DNA of 54,788 bases from Rhodospirillales bacterium (GCA_028277795.1 JANQFP010000017.1:1-54788), one strand, 5' to 3'. Shown: positions 43,824 through 52,533, numbered from the stretch's first letter. Notes: generated by a model from the letters alone, not told the origin. Numbers and translations are program-made.

Positions 43824-45404
43824 ATGAACGTCGACGAATTCCTGACCGACGTCCGCAAGGACCTGGCCGCCGAGGACGTCATGAACGACGCCGACTCGCT
43901 GGCCCGCTATGGCCAGAACCTGAGCGGCTACGAACGGCGGATTCCCCTGGTCGTGCGCCCGCGCAGCACCGAGCAGGTCGCCAAGGTGGTCACGGCCGCC
44001 AACCGCCACCTGGTTCCCCTCTACGCCTTCAGCCAGGGCAAGAACTGGGGACTGGGCTCCAAGCTGCCGGTGGTCGACGACTGTGCCCTGGTGGACCTGA
44101 GCGCCATGAACCGCATCCTCGACGTCAATACGACCTACGGCTATGCCATCGTCGAGCCGGGGGTGACCCAGGGCCAGTTGGCTGCCCATCTCAGCGAGAA
44201 CAAGATCCCGTTCTTCATGGACGTGACCGGCTCCGGCGCCTCGACCAGCATCATCGGCAACATGATGGAGCGCGGCGTCGCCTACAACTCGCTCCGTGCC
44301 GAGAAGCTGCTGTCCCTGCAGGCGGTGCTGGGCAACGGCGAGATCATCCGCACCGGCTTCGGCCATTTTCCCCAGTCCAAGGTGACGGCACTGTGCCGCT
44401 ACGGCACCGGGCCGGACCTGCTGGGCCTGTTCCCGCAGTCCAACTACGGCATCGTCACCGAGGCGACGGTGGAGCTGATGCCCGTGCCCGAGCACCAGAT
44501 GGTCTTCCTGGTCAACATCAAGGACGAGAGCCAGCTCGGACCCATGGTCGATGCCATGCGGCAATTGACCCAGCGCGGCGCCCTGGAAAGCGTTGTGCAC
44601 ATCGGCAACCGGCGGCGCAGCGAGGTCACCATGACACCGCTGATGTACCACTATCTGCAGAGCCAGGGCCGGCAGGTGACCCGCGACGAGGCGGAGAGGA
44701 TGGTCTCGGCCCAGCTCAAGGGCCCGTGGAGCGCCATCGGCGCCATCATGGGCACCAAGAGCCACGTCTCGGCCTCCAAGCGCGAGATCAAGGCGGCCCT
44801 CGGCCGCTTCGGCCGGCTCGACTTCATGACGGAGGGCCTGCTGCAGTTCGCCAAGACGGCGACCAAGCTGGCCGGCGTCAAGAGCATCAACGACTTCCTG
44901 TGCGCGTCGGAGCCCCTGCTCGCCCTGCCCCGCGGGGTGCCCACCGACGCCGCCCTGCACAGCGCCTACTGGCCGGCCGCCGACTCCAGTCCCGACCTGA
45001 GCCAGCCCGACGTCAGCGCCGGCGGCATGCTGTTCGCGGCCCCCATCGTCCCCCAGGACAGCGAGTCCGTGCGCCTGGCCGTGGAAGCCACCGACCGGGT
45101 CGGAGACGAGCACGGCTTCAAGCCGGCCGTCACCCTCAACATGATGCACGACAAGTCCCTGGAAGGGGTGGTCAGCATCGATTTCGTCCGCGCCGACGCC
45201 GAGCAATGCCGCCGCGCCAAGGAATGCATGCGCGGCCTCAACCAAGCCTACATGGATCTGGGTTTCATGCCCTACCGCATCGACATCGAGAACATGCCGA
45301 TGATCATGGACGCCGACGATCCGTTCTGGAAGACGGCAAAGGCGTTGAAGACGGTCTTGGACCCCAACAACATCATCTCGCCGCGCCGGTTCAATCTGGT
45401 GTAA
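43824..45404 (+). CDS. FAD-dependent oxidase, VAO/PCMH (4-cresol dehydrogenase-like) family
   Basis: The 526-aa protein starts after AGGGGGA. The PP-loop FAD-binding half (about 37-225) includes PLVVRPRSTEQVAKVVTAAN, LYAFSQGKNWGLGS and GSGASTSIIGNMMERGVAY. The C-terminal cap ends KTVLDPNNIISPRRF, as in vanillyl-alcohol oxidase and the p-cresol methylhydroxylase flavoprotein. Those enzymes oxidise para-substituted phenols. If the synthetase uses an aromatic building block, this could be a tailoring enzyme; that is speculation from its position in the PPTase operon. No adjacent cytochrome c subunit is present, so an oxidase or other electron acceptor is more likely than a PCMH complex. The gene ends 11 bp before a convergent gene. 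Confidence 0.88.
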   Translation: MNVDEFLTDVRKDLAAEDVMNDADSLARYGQNLSGYERRIPLVVRPRSTEQVAKVVTAANRHLVPLYAFSQGKNWGLGSKLPVVDDCALVDLSAMNRILDVNTTYGYAIVEPGVTQGQLAAHLSENKIPFFMDVTGSGASTSIIGNMMERGVAYNSLRAEKLLSLQAVLGNGEIIRTGFGHFPQSKVTALCRYGTGPDLLGLFPQSNYGIVTEATVELMPVPEHQMVFLVNIKDESQLGPMVDAMRQLTQRGALESVVHIGNRRRSEVTMTPLMYHYLQSQGRQVTRDEAERMVSAQLKGPWSAIGAIMGTKSHVSASKREIKAALGRFGRLDFMTEGLLQFAKTATKLAGVKSINDFLCASEPLLALPRGVPTDAALHSAYWPAADSSPDLSQPDVSAGGMLFAAPIVPQDSESVRLAVEATDRVGDEHGFKPAVTLNMMHDKSLEGVVSIDFVRADAEQCRRAKECMRGLNQAYMDLGFMPYRIDIENMPMIMDADDPFWKTAKALKTVLDPNNIISPRRFNLV

Positions 45405-45415
45405 CGCCCAGCGGC

Positions 45416-47665
45416 TCAGGCGGACGACTCGCTGTCGGCCTGCCAGCGCGCCAGCGCCGGTTTGGCGTAAACGTAGGCCTTGTCGGCGATCTTGGGGGCG
45501 TTGGCGTAGCCCATGATGGGGTACTCGGACACCGGCGGCTCCAGATACAGGTCGGCGATGCCGTCGCGCACGATCTTGCGCTGGGCCAAACCGCCGATGG
45601 CCGTCGAGCGGGCGATGACGTCCATGATGTTGGGGACGTTCATGCGCTCCGTGAAGGGGTTGAGCCGGCTCATCAGGACCTTCCAGCCCGACAATCCGCC
45701 GTCATAGGGGGTGTTGGACAGTAGGTCGTCCTTGGGATTGACGTCGATCGCGATCAAGGTGCCGCCCTCGTTGTAGCGCTCCATGACGTCGGCGGGGACG
45801 TTGTTGAGCAGAGCCCCGTCGACCAGCAGGTCGCCGTCCTCGTGCACCTTGGGCGGGAAAAGGGCCGGCGGCGTATTGCTGGCCAGCACGGCTTCCGAGA
45901 GCAGCCCCTTGTCGTGGATCATGACGGTGGCCCGGCTCAGGTTGCACGACACGCTGAAATAGCGCCGCCACAGGTCCTCCACCGTGGCGTCACCGAAGAT
46001 GGCCCGCACCCCGCGGGTGAACTTGCGGCCGCGGAATACGGACACCATCGGGATGGTCAGGTTCTCTCCGGCCAGGCACAGGTCGAGGGTCCGCTTGATG
46101 ATGGTGTCGCCGTCCCACTGCATGGCGCATTGGGCCCCGATCAGGGCGCCCATGCTGGTGCCGCCTACCAGGTCGATGGGGATGCCGGCCTCGGTGAGGG
46201 CGCGGATGATGCCGATGTGGGCGAAGCCGCGGGCACCGCCGCCGCCGAAGACCACCGCCACGGCCCGTCCGGTGAGGAACCGGGCCAGCCGCCCGAAATC
46301 CTCGGTCCGCCGCAGCCGCACGTGATGGTGGTTGCCGATGCGGCGCGCCGACAGCCAGGCCAGCGAGCCCGACGGCACTTCGGTGTCGGTGTCGTGCAGC
46401 AGCACCAGGCTGGTGCGCCGCCCGGTGAGCTTGTGCTCCTCGGTAAGCTGCTGCTCGATCTCGCCCTTCTCCGGCGGTCCCTTGGCGTCGGCCATGAACA
46501 GGATGTGGTCGCCCTGGCGCAGGCAGCGCCGCGACCAGTTGGACACCCGCTCGTCGGCCACGTAGATCACGTACCGGTAATTGAACTCCTGCTCGTTGAG
46601 CCAGTCGAGCAGCGTCGCGTTGCGCGGGTCGTCGAAGGCGGCCTGGGCGAATCCCTCCCGGCCCATGATCTGGTCGCACTGCTGGCTGGTCAGCAGCAGG
46701 GTCGGGCCGACTTCGGACAGGGCCTGGGCCAGCCATTCGCCGGCCTCGGCAACCGGCACGCCCTGGCGCACCGGGATGAGGGCGAAACTGTTGGCGGACT
46801 TGGCCCCGCGGCTCGTGGCCCGTTTTCCGCCGCCGCCGAAATGGCGAACGATGATGCCGACGAACAGCCGGTTGATGACGTGGGGATACAGGCCGAGAAG
46901 CCGTTCCAGCTCGGCCCCGTTCATCTTGGCGACCGTGCTGTCACGCACGGCGATCACGTCGGCGGCGCGCGGTGCGCCGGTGATGACCCCCATTTCGCCG
47001 ACGCTCTCGCCCGGCCCGACCTCGTTCAGGAACAGGCTGCCGCTGCCCGGCTGGTTGAGCCAAATGCGCAGCCGGCCGCTGACCACGACGAACAGGGAGT
47101 CCGCCGGCTCGCCCTGGCGGCAAAGGACCGAGCCGCTTTGCAGCGTCAGCAGCTCCATGCCCGATTCCAGTTCGTGCAGCACGTCCTGGTCCACGTCCTT
47201 GAAGATCTCGCTGGCCCGCAGCACGATGCCGAATCGGATGCGCTGCATGCGCTCGGTCATCGCCTCGGCCACCGGCCCGATCTGGTCGGGGTGCTGGTCC
47301 AGGAGGTTGGCAAAGGACTCGGCGCTGAGGGAGAGCAGGCGGGTAGGTTCGGTGGCGCGCACGGTTGCCGAACGCTTGCTGTTGCCGAGGAGCGAGATCT
47401 CGCCGACGCTGTGGCCGGGGCCGGGCTCGGCGAGCACGCGCTCGGTGTCCATCCACTCCGACGTCACCGACAGCCGGCCGGACCAGATCAGGTACAGGCT
47501 GTTGCCCGGGTCTCCCTGGGAGAACAGCACCTGGTCGGCGTCCATGTCCACCCAGGTGAACTCGGGCACCATCAGGCTCAGGACCTCGGGCGCGACCGCG
47601 CTGAACAACTGGGTCGAGGCCAGGAACGTCTGAATGTCGGCGGCTTGTGGATCGGATGCGGTCAT
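45416..47665 (-). CDS. Patatin/NTE-family phospholipase with two cyclic-nucleotide-binding-like domains
   Basis: The 749-aa protein has two Crp-like cNMP domains (about 15-135 and 150-270, with LFSQGDPGNSLYLIWSGRL and VLCRQGEPADSLFVVVSGRL). A linker region with IYVADERVSNWSRRCLR follows, then a patatin domain (about 465-640). The patatin motifs are intact: VVFGGGGARGFAHIG (oxyanion loop), nucleophile Ser in GGTSMGAL near residue 502, and Asp in VDGALLNN near 617. This matches bacterial relatives of neuropathy target esterase, serine phospholipases at the membrane. It is convergent with the flavo-oxidase gene. A role in phospholipid remodelling or fatty-acid supply for the FAAL is possible but inferred. 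Confidence 0.93.
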   Translation of the reverse strand: MTASDPQAADIQTFLASTQLFSAVAPEVLSLMVPEFTWVDMDADQVLFSQGDPGNSLYLIWSGRLSVTSEWMDTERVLAEPGPGHSVGEISLLGNSKRSATVRATEPTRLLSLSAESFANLLDQHPDQIGPVAEAMTERMQRIRFGIVLRASEIFKDVDQDVLHELESGMELLTLQSGSVLCRQGEPADSLFVVVSGRLRIWLNQPGSGSLFLNEVGPGESVGEMGVITGAPRAADVIAVRDSTVAKMNGAELERLLGLYPHVINRLFVGIIVRHFGGGGKRATSRGAKSANSFALIPVRQGVPVAEAGEWLAQALSEVGPTLLLTSQQCDQIMGREGFAQAAFDDPRNATLLDWLNEQEFNYRYVIYVADERVSNWSRRCLRQGDHILFMADAKGPPEKGEIEQQLTEEHKLTGRRTSLVLLHDTDTEVPSGSLAWLSARRIGNHHHVRLRRTEDFGRLARFLTGRAVAVVFGGGGARGFAHIGIIRALTEAGIPIDLVGGTSMGALIGAQCAMQWDGDTIIKRTLDLCLAGENLTIPMVSVFRGRKFTRGVRAIFGDATVEDLWRRYFSVSCNLSRATVMIHDKGLLSEAVLASNTPPALFPPKVHEDGDLLVDGALLNNVPADVMERYNEGGTLIAIDVNPKDDLLSNTPYDGGLSGWKVLMSRLNPFTERMNVPNIMDVIARSTAIGGLAQRKIVRDGIADLYLEPPVSEYPIMGYANAPKIADKAYVYAKPALARWQADSESSA

Positions 47666-47856
47666 CGACGTACTGCGGCCCCCCTCAACGTCGATACGCC
47701 GGCGTCACGGGACCGGCCGGCTCGCTCTTGCGCCGGGTTCTCGGAACGCGTTGCCGGACCTGCCGGCGGTCACCGGCGAGGGTCCGCGCCAGCACCATAG
47801 CCGCCAAATACGGCGCGGACGAGTCTTTTCAGCGGTGCTCCGGGACCCTGGAATTC

Positions 47857-49296
47857 TTAGGGGTTTTCCGCTGCCGGCGCCCGGCCGTAGCGGTCGTCGA
47901 ACCGCACGATGTCGTCCTCGCCGAGATAGGCCCCCGACTGGACCTCGATCAAACGCAGTGGGATCTTGCCCGGGTTTTCGAGGGAATGGCGCACGTTGAG
48001 GGGGATGTAGGTGGACTGATCCTCATGCAGGTAGAAGGTCTCGTCGCCGCGGGTGACCCGCGCCGTGCCGCTGACCACCACCCAATGCTCGGCCCGGTGA
48101 TAGTGCATCTGCAGGCTCAGCTTGGCCCCCGGGTTGACGACGATCTGCTTGACCTGGAACCGGCCGCCGCTGTCGATCTCCTGATAGTTGCCCCAGGGGC
48201 GGAAGACGCGGGTGTGCACGTAGTGCTCGCTGCGGCCGGTCTTCTTGAGCTCCTCGACGATGCCGCGGACCTCCTGTGCCCGCTCCCGCGGCACCACCAG
48301 CACCACGTCGTCGGTGGCGACCACGACCAGGTCCTCGATGCCGATGGCGGCGATCAGCTTGCCCTCGCCGCGCAGGTAGTTGTTGCGGGTGTCATGGGCG
48401 ATGACGTCGCCCTGGCACACGTTGCCGTCGGCGTCCTTGGCGCCGATGTCCCACAGGGCCGACCACGAGCCCACGTCGCTCCACCCCATGTCGATGGGGA
48501 CCACGGCCGTGTTGTCGGCCTTCTCCATGACCGCATAGTCGATGGAGACGGATTCGCAGGCGGCGAATTCGTCGGTCCCGAGGCGCAGGAAGTCCAGGTC
48601 CTCGCGAGCCGCCGCCACCGACCGCCGGCAGGCCTCCAGGATGTCCGGCTTGTGGTGCGCCATCTCGTCCAGGAACCGCCGCACCGGAAAAATGAACATG
48701 CCGCTGTTCCAGTCGTAGTCGCCGCTGGAAAGATAGCCTTGCGCGGTCTCCCGATCCGGTTTCTCGACGAACCGGTCGACCCGGAAGCAGCCGTCCAGGC
48801 GGTCCCAGGGGGCGCCGCGGCGGATGTAGCCGTATCCGGTCTCCGGCGCCGCGGGCGGAATGCCGAAGGTGACCAGCGCGCCGTCGCGCGCCGCGGCCAG
48901 GCCCGTTGCCACCGCGGCGTGGAAGCGCGCGGTATCCCGGATCACGTGATCCGAAGGAAGCAGCATCATCACCGCATCGGGGTCCTCCTCGGCGAGAAGC
49001 AGGGCCGCCGCCGTGGCCGCCGGGGCGGTGTTGCGGCCCACCGGCTCGAGCACCAGGCGGCGGGGGCCAGCGAGGAGTTCGCGCAGTTGCTCGGCGATGA
49101 TGAAGCGGTGATCCTGGTTGCAGATGACCATGGGTGCGGCGAAGCCGTCGCCGGTCAGACGGTCGGCGGTCTCCCGAAGCATGCTGCGGTCCGAGGCGAG
49201 ATCCAGGAGCTGCTTGGGGAACAGCGCCCGCGACATGGGCCACAGGCGCGTGCCGGCGCCCCCCGACAAGATGACCGGATACACGGTGCCGTCCAT
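47857..49296 (-). CDS. manC: Mannose-1-phosphate guanylyltransferase / mannose-6-phosphate isomerase
   Basis: This bifunctional type II enzyme has 479 aa. The nucleotidyltransferase half starts with VILSGGAGTRLWPMSRALFPKQLL and includes MLLPSDHVI, FVEKPDRETA and YDWNSGMF. The isomerase-like cupin half carries RPWGNYQEID and LSLQMHYHRAEHWVVVSGTA with metal-binding His/Glu residues. The enzyme makes GDP-mannose for exopolysaccharide or LPS and fits with the glycan genes at 1-12.5 kb, although it is far from them. It is divergent from the metallophosphatase gene. 191 bp follow its stop before the patatin gene start. Confidence 0.95.
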   Translation of the reverse strand: MDGTVYPVILSGGAGTRLWPMSRALFPKQLLDLASDRSMLRETADRLTGDGFAAPMVICNQDHRFIIAEQLRELLAGPRRLVLEPVGRNTAPAATAAALLLAEEDPDAVMMLLPSDHVIRDTARFHAAVATGLAAARDGALVTFGIPPAAPETGYGYIRRGAPWDRLDGCFRVDRFVEKPDRETAQGYLSSGDYDWNSGMFIFPVRRFLDEMAHHKPDILEACRRSVAAAREDLDFLRLGTDEFAACESVSIDYAVMEKADNTAVVPIDMGWSDVGSWSALWDIGAKDADGNVCQGDVIAHDTRNNYLRGEGKLIAAIGIEDLVVVATDDVVLVVPRERAQEVRGIVEELKKTGRSEHYVHTRVFRPWGNYQEIDSGGRFQVKQIVVNPGAKLSLQMHYHRAEHWVVVSGTARVTRGDETFYLHEDQSTYIPLNVRHSLENPGKIPLRLIEVQSGAYLGEDDIVRFDDRYGRAPAAENP

Positions 49297-49338
49297 GCAA
49301 GCCTCCTCTGTCCGCCGCCCCCGGTGCCGCCGTGCCTG

Positions 49339-49368
49339 TGGACATGGGGCGCGGCCCGATAATTAATA
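49339..49368. promoter_or_regulatory. Motif TGGACA-N14-ATAATTAATA in the manC/phosphatase spacer
   Basis: TGGACA (49339-49344) is followed after 14 bp by ATAATTAATA. The same two elements occur 15 bp apart at 51270-51300 before apaG. In a GC-rich spacer the shared AT-rich block suggests a promoter or binding site. The spacing does not fit a standard sigma-70 -10. Confidence 0.35.
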
Positions 49369-49406
49369 AGGCGGAGGCGCCGCACATCAAGGACCCATAC
49401 CGTCGG

Positions 49407-50192
49407 ATGGCCGTTTTCGATGTCCTGACCGGACTGTTCACCGGCGCGGTGCGCCCAACCGCCCGCGTGCCCGAGGGCCTGCGCGTCTATGCCATCGGCG
49501 ACATCCACGGCCGCGTCGACCTCCTCCGGCACCTGCACCGGCGCATTCTCGACGATGCCGCCAGGGCGCCTGCGGGAACGCGGTTCACCGCCGTCTACCT
49601 GGGCGACTACGTGGACCGCGGCGAGCACAGCCGCGAGGTCATCGACCTGCTGCTGGACCGGCCCCTGGAGGGGTTCGAGGCCGTCTACCTGAAAGGCAAT
49701 CACGATCATTCCTTCCTCACCTTCCTCGACGACGAGTCCGTGGGGCCGGGCTGGTTCGTCTACGGCGGCGACGCCACGATCCGCAGCTACGGGGCCTCGG
49801 CGCCGGCCAGCATGCCCCTCAACCAGCGCCTCGCCTATGTGCAGCAGGCGCTGCGCCGGACCGTGCCCGAGCCGCATCGGGTCTTCCTGGAACGCCTGCA
49901 GCTCAGCCGCTCCATCGGCGACTACCTGTTCGTTCACGCCGGGATCCGGCCCGGGTGCCCGCTCGACGAGCAGGCGCCCGAGGACCTGCTGTGGATCCGT
50001 GACGAGTTCCTGGCTTCCCGCGCCGACCACGGCAAGGTGGTGGTGCACGGCCATTCCATGAGCCGCCGCCCGCAGGTGCGCCGGAATCGCATCGGCATCG
50101 ACACCGGGGCCTACCGGTCCGACGTCCTCACCTGCCTGGTCCTGAACGGCAGCGCGCGGCGGTTCCTGGATACGTCCGACGCCACCGAATGA
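49407..50192 (+). CDS. Serine/threonine-type metallophosphoesterase (PPP family)
   Basis: The ATG at 49407 gives 261 aa starting MAVFDVLTGLF; another in-frame ATG at 49332 would place the start inside the divergent promoter region. Metal-binding motifs appear in order: YAIGDIHGRVDLL, YLGDYVDRGEHS, YLKGNHDHSF, FVHAGIRPG and VVHGHSMSRRP. These are the GDxHG, GDxxDRG, GNHD, H and GH sites of the PPP family, which includes bacterial protein phosphatases and symmetrical Ap4A hydrolases. Size suits either. Similar small phosphatases are common in alphaproteobacteria. Substrate cannot be read from sequence. Confidence 0.92.
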   Translation: MAVFDVLTGLFTGAVRPTARVPEGLRVYAIGDIHGRVDLLRHLHRRILDDAARAPAGTRFTAVYLGDYVDRGEHSREVIDLLLDRPLEGFEAVYLKGNHDHSFLTFLDDESVGPGWFVYGGDATIRSYGASAPASMPLNQRLAYVQQALRRTVPEPHRVFLERLQLSRSIGDYLFVHAGIRPGCPLDEQAPEDLLWIRDEFLASRADHGKVVVHGHSMSRRPQVRRNRIGIDTGAYRSDVLTCLVLNGSARRFLDTSDATE

Positions 50193-50297
50193 CCCTGCGT
50201 TAACCTTTTTTTCGCCCCAAACCATCACGCTGGCGCCACAGTCGGCCGCCACCCTGGGACGGCCGTGACCGGATGACCACCCAGGAGATGCGCCGCC

Positions 50298-51239
50298 ATG
50301 TCCACCTCGATTCGCACCGCCGCCCGCGTGCTGCCATTCGTCCTCCTCGCCGGGTGCGGGGCCACCTTCGACTATGCCGGCCTGCGCGATCTGCAGCCGT
50401 CAGGAGACGGCTTCGCCGCCCACCTGGCCCGCGACTACAAGGACTTCGCCCTGTTCGAAGCCGACCGCATGTACGACTGGCCCGACGCCGCCCGCTTCGG
50501 CGACAAGGCGCTGGCCGCCGCCGCCGGCGCCCCGCCGGCGCCCGAGCGCCCGGCCGACTGGCGGCTGCCGGACTCGGCACGCGCGGCCATCGCCACCGCC
50601 CGCGCGCGCCTCGCCGCCGCCCTGTCCGGCGGGGCACGGGAGCGCGCCCCCCGTGCCGCCGCGTCGGCCCAGACCCGGTTCGATTGCTGGGTCGAGCAGC
50701 AGGAGGAGAACTGGCAGGTCGACCATATCGCCCGCTGCCGCGACGGGTTCCACGCCGCCATGGATCGGGTGACGGCGGCCCTGACGACGCCGCCGGCCGC
50801 CGCCGAGGATACCTCGGCGCCTCCTTTGCCGGTCGTCCCCGCCGCCCATGTCCCCGAGACCATGAGCGCGACGGTGGCGGTGGCGCCTCCGGCGCCGCAG
50901 TCGTTCACCGCATTCTTCGCTTTCGACAGCGATGCCCTCGACGCCCCCGCCACGGAGGCCATTGCCGCCGCCGCCCGGGCCGCGGCGTCCGGGGCCAAGG
51001 TGCGGGTGGTGGTCCACGGCCATGCGGACCGCGCCGGTGCCAAGCCCTACAACATGGCCCTGTCGCGTCAGCGCGCCCTGGCGGTGTCCCGGGCCCTGGC
51101 CGAGCACGGCGTGGCGCCGGACCGCATCACCATCGGCGCCTACGGCGAGACGCGGCCCCGCGTGGCGACGCCCGACGGCATCCGCGAGCCCCGCAACCGG
51201 CGGGTCGAGGTGACCGTCGGCCCCGCTCCCTCCTTGTAA
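50298..51239 (+). CDS. OmpA-family lipoprotein
   Basis: The 313-aa precursor has a lipobox (LLAGC, Cys about residue 20) after a short hydrophobic signal, so it is likely lipidated. The middle is Ala/Pro-rich with one stretch around CWVEQQEENWQVDHIARC. Residues about 200-305 form an OmpA C-terminal domain: AFFAFDSDAL, VVVHGHADRAG, NMALSRQRALAVSRAL and EPRNRRVEV, including the Asp and Arg that bind meso-diaminopimelate. It presumably links the outer membrane to peptidoglycan. AGGAG lies 10 bp before the ATG. Confidence 0.92.
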   Translation: MSTSIRTAARVLPFVLLAGCGATFDYAGLRDLQPSGDGFAAHLARDYKDFALFEADRMYDWPDAARFGDKALAAAAGAPPAPERPADWRLPDSARAAIATARARLAAALSGGARERAPRAAASAQTRFDCWVEQQEENWQVDHIARCRDGFHAAMDRVTAALTTPPAAAEDTSAPPLPVVPAAHVPETMSATVAVAPPAPQSFTAFFAFDSDALDAPATEAIAAAARAAASGAKVRVVVHGHADRAGAKPYNMALSRQRALAVSRALAEHGVAPDRITIGAYGETRPRVATPDGIREPRNRRVEVTVGPAPSL

Positions 51240-51269
51240 ACGCGGCCGCGACAGGACGCTGCTCAGTCC

Positions 51270-51300
51270 TGGACAAATGCCCGACTCGGCATAATTAATA
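51270..51300. promoter_or_regulatory. Motif TGGACA-N15-ATAATTAATA before apaG
   Basis: The same pair of elements as at 49339-49368, with one extra base between them. It lies about 60 bp before the apaG start in the only AT-rich block of this spacer, which makes it a candidate promoter or shared regulator site. Confidence 0.35.
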
Positions 51301-51345
51301 GAGCGGCGCCGGCCGCTCTCCGCGGCGGCTCGGCGCCGGAAAATC

Positions 51346-51355
51346 GGAGGAGGGA
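51346..51355 (+). promoter_or_regulatory. Ribosome binding site that decides the apaG GTG start
   Basis: GGAGGAGGGA ends 6 bp before a GTG at 51362, but 21 bp before the next in-frame ATG at 51377. The spacing favours the GTG. Confidence 0.7.
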
Positions 51356-51361
51356 ACACCG

Positions 51362-51784
51362 GTGCAAGGGCCATCCATGGACGATGCGGGTGCCTATGCC
51401 GAGACCACCCGCGAGATCACGGTGACCGTGCAGCCGTACTATCTGGAGGACCAATCCCATCCGGACGAGCGGCACTTCGTCTGGGCCTACCACGTGCGCA
51501 TCCAGAACAACGGCGGGCAAACGGTCCAACTGGTCAACCGCCATTGGCGCATCACCGATTCCCTGGGCAACGTCCAGGAGGTGCGCGGCGCCGGGGTGGT
51601 CGGCGAACAGCCGGTGCTGCGTCCCGGCGAGTCCTTCGAGTACACCAGCGGCACGCCGCTGGCGACGCCCTCGGGGATCATGGTCGGCGAGTACCAGATG
51701 GCCCTTGAGAACGGCGAGGCCTTCGACGTCCAAATTCCGGCGTTCTCGCTCGACAGCCCCCACGCCGGCGGCCAGGTGCACTGA
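51362..51784 (+). CDS. apaG: ApaG protein
   Basis: The 140-aa protein starts at GTG by its ribosome binding site. The ApaG/DUF525 domain fills it: [82 protein letters not shown] and a final [13 protein letters not shown]. ApaG has an FN3-like fold; it was named for cobalt/magnesium phenotypes in enteric bacteria, and its biochemical role is poorly defined. The gene stands alone here, without its common ksgA/apaH partners. Confidence 0.95.
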   Translation: MQGPSMDDAGAYAETTREITVTVQPYYLEDQSHPDERHFVWAYHVRIQNNGGQTVQLVNRHWRITDSLGNVQEVRGAGVVGEQPVLRPGESFEYTSGTPLATPSGIMVGEYQMALENGEAFDVQIPAFSLDSPHAGGQVH

Positions 51785-51793
51785 CTGCGCCTT

Positions 51794-51839
51794 GAACTGG
51801 GGGTCGGCAATGCCCACTCTGAGTTGGGGGTCGCGGCAA
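51794..51839. repeat. Two imperfect direct repeats between apaG and folE
   Basis: GAACTGGGGGTCGGCAA (51794-51810) and GAGTTGGGGGTCGCGGCAA (51821-51839) repeat with a 27-bp period. They are too few to call an array. Multiple short subterminal repeats occur at ends of some insertion sequences, so a remnant is possible, but no transposase or target duplication is seen. Confidence 0.4.
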
Positions 51840-51891
51840 GGTGCGGCTCGGAGTTCTAGGACGCCATAGAGAAACGGAACGGACAATTCCC

Positions 51892-52533
51892 GTGAGCACC
51901 CGCGATCCTCTCACCCTGGTCACCAACCGGGACGTCACCCGGAAGCCGAGCCGCGAAGAGGCCGAAGACGCCGTGCGCACGCTGCTGCGCTGGGCCGGCG
52001 ACGACCCCGGCCGCGAAGGCCTGCAGGACACGCCGGGCCGCGTGGTGCGCAGCTTCGAGGAGTTCTTCTGGGGTTACGAGGCCGATCCCGTCGACATCCT
52101 GGCCCGCACCTTCGAGGAGACCGACGGCTACGACGAGATGGTGCTGCTCCGCGACATCCGCTTCGAATCCCACTGCGAGCACCACATGGCGCCCATCATC
52201 GGCCGGGCCCACGTGGCCTACCTGCCCAGCCACCGGGTGGTGGGCATCAGCAAGCTGGCGCGGGTGGTGGAGGTCTACGCCCGCCGCCTGCAGATCCAGG
52301 AGAAGATGACCGCCCAGATCGCCAATGCCATCGACCAGGTGCTGGAGCCGGACGGGGTGGCGGTGGTCATCGAGGCGGCCCACCAGTGCATGACCACCCG
52401 GGGCGTGCACAAGCCGGGCGTGGTCATGGTCACCAGCCGCATGCTCGGGGCCTTCCGCGAGAACCCTGCGACCCGCCGCGAGTTCCTCGCCATGGTCGGC
52501 AACCCGTCCGGCGGCGAGGTCCACTTCGTGTGA
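51892..52533 (+). CDS. folE: GTP cyclohydrolase I
   Basis: The GTG at 51892 gives 213 aa beginning [10 protein letters not shown]; an earlier start at 51841 would add 17 residues overlapping the repeat region. Signature regions are ALRT-type helix [32 protein letters not shown], the zinc and catalytic segment [38 protein letters not shown] and [11 protein letters not shown]. Both zinc Cys residues and the catalytic His are present. It converts GTP to dihydroneopterin triphosphate for folate synthesis (or other pterins). It is monocistronic as far as the sequence shows. Confidence 0.96.
   Translation: MSTRDPLTLVTNRDVTRKPSREEAEDAVRTLLRWAGDDPGREGLQDTPGRVVRSFEEFFWGYEADPVDILARTFEETDGYDEMVLLRDIRFESHCEHHMAPIIGRAHVAYLPSHRVVGISKLARVVEVYARRLQIQEKMTAQIANAIDQVLEPDGVAVVIEAAHQCMTTRGVHKPGVVMVTSRMLGAFRENPATRREFLAMVGNPSGGEVHFV

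Noticed and set aside
43824-45404. Assignment of the flavoprotein as a p-cresol methylhydroxylase complex
   Set aside because: The cytochrome c subunit that PCMH needs is absent from both neighbours, so only the broader VAO/PCMH family is claimed.
50193-50240. T-run after the phosphatase gene (TTAACCTTTTTTTCG) as an intrinsic terminator
   Set aside because: No GC-rich hairpin precedes the T-run, only a short GTTAAC palindrome.
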